This document shows positions 1-8,723 of a stretch of DNA of 64,000 nt, piece by piece. The notes under the pieces were generated by a model, which was not told the origin of the DNA, ran no database searches, and saw only the letters and a list, made by a program, of their open reading frames with translations. Position 1 is the stretch's first letter; every line of letters starts with the position of its first letter. The translations under genes were made by a program, and so were the position numbers. This DNA comes from Micromonospora profundi (lineage in GTDB: Bacteria; Actinomycetota; Actinomycetes; Mycobacteriales; Micromonosporaceae). Where the stretch lies: contig NZ_JAATJK010000001.1 in assembly GCF_011927785.1 (NCBI RefSeq), positions 2,914,001 through 2,978,000 on the forward strand, in the 5' to 3' direction.

Positions 1-125
1 TCGCAGCCGGATGGTGGACGCCGCCCACATCCACCCGGCCCGCGCCCGCGCCGACCGCCCTGGTCGAGGCGTGCCCGCACGATCGCCGCCGCCAGCGCAG
101 GGAGCACGTCCCTGGAGGAGTTCCA

Positions 126-1376
126 TTGAGAAAGAGATCGAAGATCGGCGCGGGGCTGGCGGCACTCATCGTCCCGGTCGCCTCGATGTTCATGGCGTTC
201 GGCGCGACACCGGCCAATGCCGCCGTCGGCGGCTCGGGGCCCTACCCCGCCGACTACGAGACGTCGACCACCCTGGCCAACCACACCATCTTCCGCCCGC
301 AGACACTCCCGTCCGAGCGTCTCCCCATCCTCGTGTGGGGCAACGGCGCCTGCTCGGCCAATGGCCTCTCCCAGGGCAACTTCCTCCGGGAGATCGCCTC
401 CCACGGCTTCCTCGCCATCGCCAACGGCGCTCCGAACGGATCCGGCTCGACCAACTCCCAGATGCTCACCCAGTCCATCGACTGGGCCGTCGCGGAGAAC
501 TCCCGGCAGGGCAGCAAGTACTTCAACAGGTTGGACACGTCCAAAGTCGCCGTCGCGGGCTTCTCCTGCGGAGGTCTGGAGGCGTACGCCGTCTCCGGCG
601 ACCCTCGGGTCACCACGACCGGCATCTTCAGCAGCGGCCTGTTGAACGACGCCGACGACTACCAGCTCCGGAGACTGACCAAGCCGATCGCCTACTTCGT
701 CGGCGGCCCCAGCGACATCGCCTACCCCAACGCCATTGACGACTGGGGCAAGCTCCCGGCCGGGCTGCCCGCCTTCATGGGCAACCTGAACGTCGGGCAC
801 GGCGGCACCTACGACCAGACCAACGGCGGCGAGTTCGGCCGCGTGGCGGTGCTCTACCTCAAGTGGCGCCTCAAGGGCGACACCACCGCCGGCACCAACT
901 TCGTCGGCGCCAACTGCGGTCTGTGCGGTACCCAGTGGACCGTCCAGCAGAAGAACCTGACGCTCGGCGACAACCCGCCGCCCACCACACCGCCGCCGAC
1001 CACACCCCCGCCCACCACGCCTCCACCGACCACACCCCCGCCCACCACACCGCCTCCGACCACGCCGCCTCCGACCGGCAGCCCCGCCTGCACCGCTGTC
1101 TACGCCGTCGCTGACCAGTGGAACGGCGGATTCGTCGCCAACGTCACCGTCACCGCCGGAACCGCCGCACTCAGCGGTTGGCGCGTCACCCTCAACCTGC
1201 CGAGCGGCGCGTCGGTGAGCTCGCTGTGGAACGGCGTCGCCAGCGGAACCAGCGGCACCGTCACCGTCACGAACCAGAGCTACAACGGACGGCTGGCCGC
1301 CGGTCAGACTGCCACGTTCGGGTTCCAGGGCACCGGAAACGGCAGCGGCGCAACCGCCACCTGCACCGGAAGCTGA
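126..1376 (+). CDS. Secreted alpha/beta hydrolase with C-terminal CBM2 cellulose-binding module
   Basis: The 416-residue product starts with a Sec signal peptide (Lys/Arg-rich start, hydrophobic stretch, cleavage near ANA at about residue 32). An alpha/beta-hydrolase domain follows (about 33-270) with the nucleophile elbow GFSCGG, so Ser is the likely nucleophile. Next come a PPPTT-repeat linker (about 284-317) and a CBM2-type module with the expected Trp residues (QWNGGF, GWRV, SLWNG) and bracketing Cys. The start is TTG, placed by a GGAGGAG ribosome site a few bases upstream. The architecture suggests an esterase or polyester/acetyl-ester hydrolase anchored on cellulose outside the cell. 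The exact substrate cannot be told; the catalytic domain resembles secreted PHB-depolymerase/dienelactone-hydrolase-like proteins. Confidence 0.85.
   Translation: MRKRSKIGAGLAALIVPVASMFMAFGATPANAAVGGSGPYPADYETSTTLANHTIFRPQTLPSERLPILVWGNGACSANGLSQGNFLREIASHGFLAIANGAPNGSGSTNSQMLTQSIDWAVAENSRQGSKYFNRLDTSKVAVAGFSCGGLEAYAVSGDPRVTTTGIFSSGLLNDADDYQLRRLTKPIAYFVGGPSDIAYPNAIDDWGKLPAGLPAFMGNLNVGHGGTYDQTNGGEFGRVAVLYLKWRLKGDTTAGTNFVGANCGLCGTQWTVQQKNLTLGDNPPPTTPPPTTPPPTTPPPTTPPPTTPPPTTPPPTGSPACTAVYAVADQWNGGFVANVTVTAGTAALSGWRVTLNLPSGASVSSLWNGVASGTSGTVTVTNQSYNGRLAAGQTATFGFQGTGNGSGATATCTGS
975..1076 (+). repeat. In-frame 15-bp tandem repeat encoding the PPPTT linker
   Basis: Six degenerate 15-bp units encode PPPTT and a seventh partial unit encodes PPPT. 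They form the Pro/Thr linker between the hydrolase and CBM2 domains. Third codon positions vary between units, so this is an established protein linker rather than a recent slippage tract. Confidence 0.9.
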
Positions 1377-1396
1377 ATTCCACAGATGTGTGAGCC

Positions 1397-1434
1397 CTTC
1401 GGCGGGCCGGTGCCCGATCACCGGCCCGCCGAAG
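1397..1434. terminator. Bidirectional intrinsic terminator
   Basis: A perfect 16-bp inverted repeat (CTTCGGCGGGCCGGTG and its complement) surrounds a 6-base loop. It is followed on the plus side by GTGTTTTC. It lies between the convergent CBM2 hydrolase and IlvD/Edd dehydratase genes and can serve both. Confidence 0.85.
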
Positions 1435-1480
1435 GTGTTTTCGCCGCCGGCCCGCACGCACAGCGGGTCGACGGGCTGGC

Positions 1481-3208
1481 TCAGTGCGAGTGCCGGGGCA
1501 CGGCGCTGCCGCTGCCGCCGACGAGGAAGTCAAGGTCAGCTCCCCTGTCGGCTTGCAGGACGTGCTCGCTGTAGAGCCGCGTCCAGCCCCGGTCGGCAGT
1601 CAGCGGTGGCGGCTGCCACGCGGCCCGGCGTCGGGCGAGTTCCACGTCGTCGACAAGCAGATCCAGACGCCGCGCGGAGGCGTCGACGTGAACCAGGTCC
1701 CCGGTACGCACCAGCGCCAGCGGGCCACCCACCGACGCCTCCGGGGCCACGTGCAGGATGCAGGTGCCGTACCCGGTGCCGCTCATGCGGGCATCGGAGA
1801 TCCGCACCATGTCCGTGATGCCGTCGGCGAGCAGCCGTCGCGGCATCGGCACGTTTCCCACCTCCGGAAAGCCGGGATAGCCGCGTGGGCCGGCGTTACG
1901 GACCACGATCACGGTGTCCGGCGTGACGTCGAGGTCCAGATCGTCGGCGGCGACGACGTACTCCTCGATCCGGTCGAAGACGAGCGCCGGCCCGGTGTGC
2001 GTGAGCAGGTGCGCGGAGGCGGCGGAGACCTTCAGCACCGCCCCGGACGGCGCGAGCGACCCGCGCAGCACCACGGTGCCCGAGCCGGCGGGCTGGAACG
2101 GCTCCGCGAGGGTGCCGATGACGTTCCGGTTCCAGCACCGGGCGCCGCCGATGTTGTCGGCCACGCTCCGTCCGCTGACGGTGACGTGGTCGAGATGCAG
2201 CAGCGGGGCGATCTCCGCCATCACCGCCGGCACGCCGCCGGCATAGGCGAAATCCTCCATGAGGTACGTCCCGGACGGCATGAGGTTGACGATCATGGGC
2301 ACGTCGGCCGTGAGTGTGTCGAAGTCCTCCAGCGACAGCGCGACGCCGAGACGCCCGGCGATCGCCAGCAGGTGCACGACGGCGTTCGTGGAGCCGCCGA
2401 TCGCCGCGTTGACCCGGATGGCGTTCTCGAACGCCTGCCGAGTGAGCACACTGGACAGCCGCTGGTCCTCGGAGACCATGGCGACGATCCGGCGGCCGGC
2501 AGCGTGCGCGAGCGCGTACCTGCGGGAATCGACAGCCGGTACGGCGGCGGCCCCCGGCATCTGCACGCCCAGCGCCTCGGTCACACAGGCCATCGTCGAG
2601 GCCGTACCCATCGTCATGCAGTGGCCCCGGCTGCGGGACATGCCGACCTCGGCCTCCGCGCAGTCGGCAACAGTCATCCGGCCGGCCCGCACCTCCTCGG
2701 TGAACTGCCAGACGACGGTGCCCGAGCCGATGTCCTGACCGCGGAACTTGCCGTTGAGCATCGGCCCGCCGGTCAGCATGAGGGTCGGCAGGTCGACGCT
2801 CGCCGCACCCATCAGCAGGCCGGGGGTGGTCTTGTCGCAGCCGGAGAGCAGGACCACCCCGTCGAGCGGGTTGGCGCGGACCAACTCCTCCAACTCCATG
2901 GCCAGCAGATTGCGGTAGAGCATCGTCGTGGGTCGCATGAGGGGCTCGCCCAGGCTCATCGCGGGAAACTCCAGCGGCAGGCCGCCGCTCTCCCAGATGC
3001 CCCGCTTCACCGATTCGGCCAGGTCGCGCAGGTGGGCGTTGCACGGTGTCAGCTCCGACCAGGTGGTGGCGATGCCGATCACCGGGCGACCGTCGAAGAC
3101 GTCGTCGGCGAACCCCTGATTGCGCATCCACGATCGGTGGACGAACCCGTTACGGCCTTCGGCGCCGAACCATTGCGCGCTGCGCAGCGGCCGATCTGTG
3201 GTCGACAT
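1481..3208 (-). CDS. IlvD/Edd-family sugar-acid dehydratase, probably L-arabinonate dehydratase
   Basis: This 575-residue cytoplasmic enzyme belongs to the Fe-S-dependent IlvD/Edd dehydratases, which convert aldonic acids to 2-keto-3-deoxy acids. Candidate cluster cysteines are Cys56 (ELTPCNAH), Cys124 (SGCDKTTPG) and Cys197 (RGHCMTMG). Their spacing matches the three cluster ligands of Rhizobium L-arabinonate dehydratase (Cys59/127/200). The GCDKTTPG and TGGPMLNG motifs are also typical of the pentonate branch rather than of branched-chain amino acid IlvD. The ATG start has GGAGGGG upstream. It is the third gene of an operon with the semialdehyde dehydrogenase and FAH-family dehydratase, giving a non-phosphorylative route from pentonate to 2-oxoglutarate. 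D-xylonate or another aldonate is an alternative substrate. Confidence 0.88.
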   Translation of the reverse strand: MSTTDRPLRSAQWFGAEGRNGFVHRSWMRNQGFADDVFDGRPVIGIATTWSELTPCNAHLRDLAESVKRGIWESGGLPLEFPAMSLGEPLMRPTTMLYRNLLAMELEELVRANPLDGVVLLSGCDKTTPGLLMGAASVDLPTLMLTGGPMLNGKFRGQDIGSGTVVWQFTEEVRAGRMTVADCAEAEVGMSRSRGHCMTMGTASTMACVTEALGVQMPGAAAVPAVDSRRYALAHAAGRRIVAMVSEDQRLSSVLTRQAFENAIRVNAAIGGSTNAVVHLLAIAGRLGVALSLEDFDTLTADVPMIVNLMPSGTYLMEDFAYAGGVPAVMAEIAPLLHLDHVTVSGRSVADNIGGARCWNRNVIGTLAEPFQPAGSGTVVLRGSLAPSGAVLKVSAASAHLLTHTGPALVFDRIEEYVVAADDLDLDVTPDTVIVVRNAGPRGYPGFPEVGNVPMPRRLLADGITDMVRISDARMSGTGYGTCILHVAPEASVGGPLALVRTGDLVHVDASARRLDLLVDDVELARRRAAWQPPPLTADRGWTRLYSEHVLQADRGADLDFLVGGSGSAVPRHSH

Positions 3209-3271
3209 CGGTGCACCCCTCCGGGTTGAGAGAAACAGAAGCGGGCTCAGACTGTGGGAGCCGTACGGCGG

Positions 3272-4789
3272 CTACGTCGCCGCTGGCTCCAACCTCCCGT
3301 CGACGCGCCGGGCGATCGCGGTGTACCCGTCCCGCAACTCCTCGGGGAGGATCCATTCCGGGGCGTTCTGCCAGGCGAGGGGACGAAGGAACCGCCGAAT
3401 CGAGGTGGCGCCCACCGAGGTGTGCACGGAATTCGTCGAGGGCCACAGCCCACCGTGGTGCTGGGCCCACGACACCCGCACGCCTGTGGGATAGCCGTCG
3501 AAGACGATGCGGCCGGAGCGGGCCGCGAGCACGTCGACCATCCGGCGTACGACAGCGGCGTCGTCGCCCGGCCCGTGGTGGATGGAGCCGGTCAACGACG
3601 GCGCGACGGTCGCCAGCACGGCGTCTAGGTCGGCGACGTCGTCGTACCGGACCACGACCAGGAGCGGACCGAAACATTCGTCGGCGATCTCGGCCGTCAG
3701 GCCGGGCAGGTCGACCTCCAGGAGCGTCGGCGCGACAGTGAAGCCCGCACCGGGATCGACGGTCGGCCGCGCCGAGACGTGCGCGCCGGCCCGCTCGAAC
3801 GCCCGCGCCCCGTTCTCGTACGCGTCCCGGATGCGCTCGTTGAGCACTACCGCACCGCCGGAGGCCGCGACCCTGTCCCGCAGCGCGTCCACAAGGTGCG
3901 CGCCACCCGGGTCCGACGGGACGAACGCCAGACCGGGTTTCGTGCACAGCTGACCGCCCGAGCCGGTGAACGAGGCGTACAGGCCCTCGGCGATCTGGTC
4001 CCCCCGGTCCGCGGATGCGCCGGGCAGGACGACGATCGGGTTCACACTGCTCAGCTCGGCGTACAAGGGAATGGGATCGGGGCGTTCGTCGATGGCCGCC
4101 TGGATGGCGCGGGCGGCACCGACAGAGCCGGTCAGTGCCACAGCGCGCATCGCGGGATGGCGCACCAGCAAACGGCCTGCCTGCTCCCCGTAGACGGTGC
4201 CGGTCACCCCGTCGGGGCCGCCCAGCTCGCGGATCGCCGACGCGATCGCCTCGGCGGAGGCGTGCGATGTGAGCGGGTGCGACGGGTGTGCCTTCAGGAC
4301 TGTGGGACACCCCGCGGCGAGCGCGGCGGCGGTGTCGCCCCCGGCGACCGAGAACGCGAACGGGAAGTTGCTGGCCCCGAAGACGGCGACCGGCCCCAGC
4401 GGTACGAGCATGCGCCGCAGGTCCGGGCCGGGCCCGAGTGGCGTCTCGGCAGCGTGGTCGATGGCCGCCTCGACGTACGCTCCGTCGCGCAGCACGTCGC
4501 CGAACAGGCGGAACTGCAACGCCGCCCTGGTGAGTTCCTGGTCGAGTCGGGCGTGGCTCAGCCCGGTCTCCGCCTCGGCGGCGGCGATCAGTGCCGCCCG
4601 GTGGGACTCCAGGGATGCGGCGATCGCGTCAAGCATTCCCGCTCTGCCGAGCCGTCCCAGGTCGGACAGCCACTGCGTCGCCCGGTACGCCTGGTCGGCG
4701 ATCGCCTCCAGCCGGGACTCGTCGGTCTCGGTGAGATCCGTGTCGCGCTGTCGGCCGTCGCGCGGATCGACGGTGCTGACCACGTTCAC
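3272..4789 (-). CDS. 2-oxoglutarate semialdehyde (2,5-dioxovalerate) dehydrogenase
   Basis: This 505-residue protein is an aldehyde dehydrogenase of the NADP-dependent KGSADH type. It has the nucleotide-binding motif FGASNFPFAFS, the TGSVGAAR stretch and the catalytic Cys in SGGQLCTKPG. It oxidises 2-oxoglutarate semialdehyde to 2-oxoglutarate, the last step of pentonate oxidation. I chose the GTG start at 4789: it has AGAGAGGA upstream and overlaps the stop of the preceding FAH-family gene as GTGA, implying translational coupling. A longer reading from 4852 would run into the upstream gene. The operon order fits the proposed pathway. Confidence 0.88.
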   Translation of the reverse strand: MNVVSTVDPRDGRQRDTDLTETDESRLEAIADQAYRATQWLSDLGRLGRAGMLDAIAASLESHRAALIAAAEAETGLSHARLDQELTRAALQFRLFGDVLRDGAYVEAAIDHAAETPLGPGPDLRRMLVPLGPVAVFGASNFPFAFSVAGGDTAAALAAGCPTVLKAHPSHPLTSHASAEAIASAIRELGGPDGVTGTVYGEQAGRLLVRHPAMRAVALTGSVGAARAIQAAIDERPDPIPLYAELSSVNPIVVLPGASADRGDQIAEGLYASFTGSGGQLCTKPGLAFVPSDPGGAHLVDALRDRVAASGGAVVLNERIRDAYENGARAFERAGAHVSARPTVDPGAGFTVAPTLLEVDLPGLTAEIADECFGPLLVVVRYDDVADLDAVLATVAPSLTGSIHHGPGDDAAVVRRMVDVLAARSGRIVFDGYPTGVRVSWAQHHGGLWPSTNSVHTSVGATSIRRFLRPLAWQNAPEWILPEELRDGYTAIARRVDGRLEPAAT

Positions 4790-5997
4790 AGCAGTCCTCT
4801 CTTTCCCAGGTTGGTCATGAGATCCCGGACGCCGAACTCCCAGGGCTCGCACTCCTCCGCGTGCCGCACGCGATTGACAAGGGTGCCGAGCGACGGGCAG
4901 CTGATCCGTACGATGTCGTCGACCTTGTGGGTGAAGCCCTCGCCGGGGCGATCCCGGTCCTGGATGGGCGCGAACATGGTGCCGAGCATCAGGGCGGCGC
5001 CGTCGGGATAGCGGTGGTGCGGGCCGATCAGCTGGCGTACCAACGCCTCCGGGTCGCGCGACATCCGCGTCATCTCCGAGACCGCCTCCAGTCGGAAGCC
5101 GTCGACCCCGCAGACCTCAAGACCCACCTCGAGTTCACGCACGTGGTCCATGCCGAACCGCTCGTCGAAGAGGCGGATCAGGGGGCCGAGGGCGCACGAC
5201 GCGTTGTTGTCCTTCGCCAGGGGCAGCAGGAGCGCCGAGCGGCCCTCGACGTCGCGCAGGTTCACGTCGTTGCCGAGGGTGGCGCCGACGACCCGGCCGC
5301 TGGACTGGACGATCAGCGTGACCTCGGGCTCCGGGTTGTTCCAGGTCGACGCGGCGAGCACACCGACCGCGACGGCGGTGCCGACGGCGGAGAGGATCTG
5401 CCCCTTGGTGAAGATCTCGGCATCGGGCCCGATGCCCACCTCCAGGTACTGGCTCCAGATGCCCTCGCCGACAAGCAGGGTCTTGAGCCGGTCCGCCTCG
5501 GGCGAGCCCGGTGCCAGGCTGGACAGGTCGGTGCCGATGTCGGCGGACATGCGGTGCCGGATGTCCGCCGCCACCGCCACGTCTCCCCGTGCCCGCTCCT
5601 CGATGACGCGTTCGATGAGCGAGACCGGGAAGGTCACACCCGCGGCCTTGAGCGCCTGGAGGTCGACAGGGGCGAGCAACCAGGGCCGGGTACGGTCCGG
5701 GGACGCGGCACCGGTATTGGCGAGGATCTCCCCGAAGTCGCCAACCCGTGGCCCGTCGAGCCCGGCCACCGTTGCGGCAGGGTCCGGCAGCTCACAGACG
5801 TCCCTGATGGTCGGGAACAGGTGACTGATGTCGATGACCTCGCCGCCGCGCACTGTCACCGTCGACGGACCGTCGACGGACGGGTCCCAGATCCGGCCGA
5901 CGAGGACACTGTTGTCGGCATCGTCCGGCAGCGCCTCGGTGGGGGAACCGAACCAGTCCGCCTCAGCGGGCAGCCCTCGGGGTTTCGGGACCGTCAT
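4786..5997 (-). CDS. Fumarylacetoacetate-hydrolase-family 2-keto-3-deoxy-pentonate dehydratase
   Basis: This 403-residue protein has the FAH-family fold signature in its second half: the EPEV metal-ligand motif in WNNPEPEVTL, then GNDVNLRDVEGRS. Length and motifs match the XylX-like/2-keto-3-deoxy-L-arabinonate dehydratase branch of the family, which makes 2-oxoglutarate semialdehyde from the 2-keto-3-deoxy acid. It is the first recognised gene of the operon, its stop overlapping the dehydrogenase start (GTGA). Its ATG overlaps a short upstream open frame by ATGA. Transcription probably begins in the divergent region shared with the IclR regulator. The substrate is inferred from the neighbours, not from this sequence alone. 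Confidence 0.82.
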   Translation of the reverse strand: MTVPKPRGLPAEADWFGSPTEALPDDADNSVLVGRIWDPSVDGPSTVTVRGGEVIDISHLFPTIRDVCELPDPAATVAGLDGPRVGDFGEILANTGAASPDRTRPWLLAPVDLQALKAAGVTFPVSLIERVIEERARGDVAVAADIRHRMSADIGTDLSSLAPGSPEADRLKTLLVGEGIWSQYLEVGIGPDAEIFTKGQILSAVGTAVAVGVLAASTWNNPEPEVTLIVQSSGRVVGATLGNDVNLRDVEGRSALLLPLAKDNNASCALGPLIRLFDERFGMDHVRELEVGLEVCGVDGFRLEAVSEMTRMSRDPEALVRQLIGPHHRYPDGAALMLGTMFAPIQDRDRPGEGFTHKVDDIVRISCPSLGTLVNRVRHAEECEPWEFGVRDLMTNLGKRGLL

Positions 5998-6209
5998 GAG
6001 CCGGTCTCCAGGTCGCAGGTGGGCCGCTCGACCCGAGGGCGGACGAGCACGTCGCCAGCGCCGGTCAGGACCAGCCGTTCATTGGTGATCTCGGGTTGCC
6101 AGGGCACATCCGTCGCCATGATCTCCAGGTATCGGAAGGTGGACGGTGTCGTGCCGAGCGGCAGTGTCGCCGTTTCTCCACTGTTGCGCGTCGGAGTCAC
6201 CGGGATCAA
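5994..6209 (-). CDS. Small open frame upstream of the pentonate operon, unknown or gene remnant
   Basis: A 71-codon frame ends with a TGA overlapping the ATG of the FAH-family gene (ATGA), the overlap style used for real operon genes here. The product has no signal peptide or membrane segment. Its end, GDVLVRPRVERPTCDLETGS, faintly recalls the N-terminal GroES-like part of medium-chain dehydrogenases, but that is weak. It could be a leader ORF giving translational coupling, a remnant of a lost dehydrogenase, or chance. No function is assigned. Confidence 0.3.
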   Translation of the reverse strand: MIPVTPTRNSGETATLPLGTTPSTFRYLEIMATDVPWQPEITNERLVLTGAGDVLVRPRVERPTCDLETGS

Positions 6210-6228
6210 TCTGCAACGATCGTAGCGC

Positions 6229-6283
6229 CATGTGCAACGGTGTCAACCCGTGATTGCGCAGCGCGTGGATTACATTGCACATG
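6229..6283. promoter_or_regulatory. Candidate IclR operator (inverted repeat CATGTGCAA ... TTGCACATG)
   Basis: CATGTGCAA (6229-6237) and its exact reverse complement TTGCACATG (6275-6283) are separated by 37 bp, in the divergent region between the pentonate operon and the IclR gene. Further TGCAACG copies lie at 6212 and 6233, with CGCAACG at 6285. The position suits autoregulation and control of the operon by the IclR protein; binding is inferred. Confidence 0.5.
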
Positions 6284-6329
6284 ACGCAACGAGGACGGCG
6301 AGTGTGGCCGTCGCGGGAGGAGCCGGAAC

Positions 6330-7088
6330 TTGTCGCAATCAATTCGCCGCGCCATCGACCTCATCCGCCGGTCGGCGGAGCAACCGCTGTCGCTCACCGA
6401 GGCAGCGGACGTGCTCGGCGTCCACAAGTCCACGGCTCTGCGGATCCTCCAGACACTGGAGGCGGCCCGCTTCGTACGCCGGACCGGCGCGGGCACCTAC
6501 GTGCTCGGCAGCGGGGTGATCGAGCTGTCCGAGATCGCGCTCGGCTCGATGGACCTACGACAGTTCGCCGCGGCCCACCTCCGTGCGTTGCAACGCGAGA
6601 CCGGCCACACCGTGCACCTGGGACAGCTGACCGGCGACGAGATCATCTACATCGACAAGGTCGACAGCCAGGCGTTCGACGCCGTGAAGCTGCCGTCCCG
6701 GGTGGGGCGCGCCGTGTCGATCTACGCGAGCGCCGTCGGCAAGACGATCCTGGCCTACCTGCCACCGGAGGAACGCGACCGCCTCCTCTCCCACGTCGTC
6801 TTCGAGCGGTTCACCGACACCACCCTCACCGACCACGACTCCCTCGAAGCCGAACTCACAGGCATCCGCGAACGCGGCTGGGCCACTGACAACGGCGAAC
6901 ACGACGCCTACGTGATGTGCGTGGCCGCACCGGTCCGGGATTCGCGCGGGCAGGTCACCGCCGCCGCCTCGATGACGGCCATCGAGGTCATCGCGAGCCT
7001 CGACCAGCTCAAGAGCGCCCTGCCCCTCCTGTTGGAGACCGCGAACCAGATCTCGCGTGAACTCGGCTACACACCTCCGTCTTCCTGA
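6330..7088 (+). CDS. IclR-family transcriptional regulator of the pentonate operon
   Basis: This 252-residue regulator has an N-terminal winged helix-turn-helix (about 5-60; LSLTEAADVLGVHKSTALR) and a C-terminal IclR effector domain (about 75-245) with the usual GRAVSIYASAVGKTILAYLP region. The TTG start is placed by GGGAGGAG about eight bases upstream. It is divergent from the pentonate-oxidation operon, and such pairs usually mean the regulator controls the neighbouring operon in response to a pathway intermediate. The effector is not visible from sequence. Repression or activation are both possible. Confidence 0.85.
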   Translation: MSQSIRRAIDLIRRSAEQPLSLTEAADVLGVHKSTALRILQTLEAARFVRRTGAGTYVLGSGVIELSEIALGSMDLRQFAAAHLRALQRETGHTVHLGQLTGDEIIYIDKVDSQAFDAVKLPSRVGRAVSIYASAVGKTILAYLPPEERDRLLSHVVFERFTDTTLTDHDSLEAELTGIRERGWATDNGEHDAYVMCVAAPVRDSRGQVTAAASMTAIEVIASLDQLKSALPLLLETANQISRELGYTPPSS

Positions 7089-7188
7089 TCGTCACTCCGA
7101 TGTCACCGGTTGATCGCATCGGCGACGTGTCGTCGTCGGTCCGCGCGAGTTGGCTGTCAGCCGTCGCACATGACCGGACCAGGAGCTG

Positions 7189-8649
7189 ATGCACGTGCCT
7201 TCCTCTCGTCGTACCTTCCTCGCGGGCGGTGCCGCCGCAGGCGTGGGCCTCGCCGTCGCCGGCGGACTGCCGTCGCTGGCGCAGGCCAGCCCGACCCGGG
7301 TTCACCCGCCGGTCAAGGCCGGCCGCGTGCCGTTCCCGCCGCTCGTGGACGACCCCAAGGGCGTCCTGGCCCTGCCCAAGGGCTTCAGCTACACGGTGGT
7401 CACCCGCACCGGGGTCACCCGGCTCGACCACGGCCAGGGCCTGACCCCGGCCGACCACGACGGCATGGCCGTCTACGACGCCGGTCACGGCCGGTACCAC
7501 CTGATCCAGAACCACGAGATGGACCCCGGCGCCGAGTTCGGCGTACCGCACGTCAAGGGCACTGTGTACGACCCGGGCGCCGTCGACGCCGGTGGTTGCA
7601 CCGTGATCAAGACGGACCGTGCCGGCCGCAACCTGGGCGAGTTCGTCGCCCTCTCCGGCACCGTCGCCAACTGTGCTGGCGGCCCCACCCCCTGGGGGAC
7701 CTGGCTCACCTGCGAAGAGACCGAAGACCGGGCCGGGGACAAGTGGAGTGAGGACGGCCGGTCCGGCGTCTTCCAGAAGGACCACGGCTACGTCTTCGAA
7801 GTGTGGGCCGACGGCAGCGCCGACCCGAGGCCGATCAAATGCCTGGGCCGCTACTCCCACGAGGCCCTGGCGGTCGACAGGGACCGCACCAGGGTCTACC
7901 TCTCCGAGGACGCCGACGAGCCCAACGGCCTCTTCTACCGCTGGACGGCGCCGCGCGGCGTGAAGCTGGGGCCCGGCGTGCTCACCCGCCTCGCACCGGA
8001 CGCCGGTGTCCTCGCCGCGATGCAGATCATCATGGAGGACGGCTCGGTGCTCCCGGACGTCGCCTACCTGACCTCCGCACAGCTGGGCCGCCCCTTCCCC
8101 GTACGGTGGATCGAGGTGCCCGACCGCGACGCGCGGAACAAGCCCGTGCGCGAGCAGTTCACCGATGCCCAGGTCACCCGCGGCCGCAAGTTCGAGGGCG
8201 TGTGGGGCACCGACGAGGGCGTGTACGTGGTCAACTCCTACGCCTGGGACGAGGGCGACCTGCCTGCGGACGCGGCTCCCCACGACGGCATGGTCTGGTT
8301 CTACAACTACCGGGACCAGACCATCCAGCTGGTGACGTACTTCCCGCACCAGACCTCCTCGGAGGAGGGGACGCCTGCCAAGTACACCGACCTCACCTTC
8401 GACGGCCCCGACAACGTGACAGTCACCCCGTGGGGAAGCCTCGTGCTCGCCGAGGACGGCTCGGGTGCCTCCCACGTGCTCAGCGCGACTCCGGGCGGCC
8501 CGACGTACGCGATCGCCCGCAACCAGCTCAACGACTCCGAGTTCTGCGGGCCGACGTTCACCGCCGACGGCAAGGTGCTCTTCGTCAACATGCAGGACCC
8601 CGGCCTCACCCTCGCCATCACCGGCCCGTGGGAGAAGTACCTGGGCTGA
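7189..8649 (+). CDS. Tat-exported PhoX-family (DUF839) phosphatase-like protein
   Basis: This 486-residue protein begins with a twin-arginine signal (SRRTFLA at residues 6-12, then an Ala/Gly-rich hydrophobic stretch to about residue 35). The mature part matches the PhoX/DUF839 beta-propeller family, with a CAGGPTPWGTWLTCEE segment. PhoX enzymes are calcium/iron-dependent alkaline phosphatases exported already folded and cofactor-loaded, which explains the Tat signal. AGGAG lies just before the ATG. It is monocistronic, followed by a hairpin at 8659-8689. Phosphatase activity is inferred, since many actinobacterial relatives are untested, and no Pho-box repeat was recognised upstream. Confidence 0.8.
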   Translation: MHVPSSRRTFLAGGAAAGVGLAVAGGLPSLAQASPTRVHPPVKAGRVPFPPLVDDPKGVLALPKGFSYTVVTRTGVTRLDHGQGLTPADHDGMAVYDAGHGRYHLIQNHEMDPGAEFGVPHVKGTVYDPGAVDAGGCTVIKTDRAGRNLGEFVALSGTVANCAGGPTPWGTWLTCEETEDRAGDKWSEDGRSGVFQKDHGYVFEVWADGSADPRPIKCLGRYSHEALAVDRDRTRVYLSEDADEPNGLFYRWTAPRGVKLGPGVLTRLAPDAGVLAAMQIIMEDGSVLPDVAYLTSAQLGRPFPVRWIEVPDRDARNKPVREQFTDAQVTRGRKFEGVWGTDEGVYVVNSYAWDEGDLPADAAPHDGMVWFYNYRDQTIQLVTYFPHQTSSEEGTPAKYTDLTFDGPDNVTVTPWGSLVLAEDGSGASHVLSATPGGPTYAIARNQLNDSEFCGPTFTADGKVLFVNMQDPGLTLAITGPWEKYLG

Positions 8650-8658
8650 CGCCCATCA

Positions 8659-8689
8659 GTGGGGGTCAGGCGATCGGCCTGGCCCCCAC
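8659..8689 (+). terminator. Intrinsic terminator after the PhoX-like gene
   Basis: GTGGGGGTCAGGC and GCCTGGCCCCCAC form a 13-bp stem with one mismatch around a 5-base loop, starting 9 bp after the stop codon. No strong U tract follows, as is common in high-GC actinomycetes. Confidence 0.7.
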
Positions 8690-8723
8690 GACGCGGGTCG
8701 AGGCGACAGGTAGGGTCACCGCC

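Noticed and set aside
975..1076. Tandem 15-bp repeat as a possible CRISPR or VNTR element
   Set aside because: The units are in frame, lack spacers, and encode a standard Pro/Thr linker between two recognised domains.
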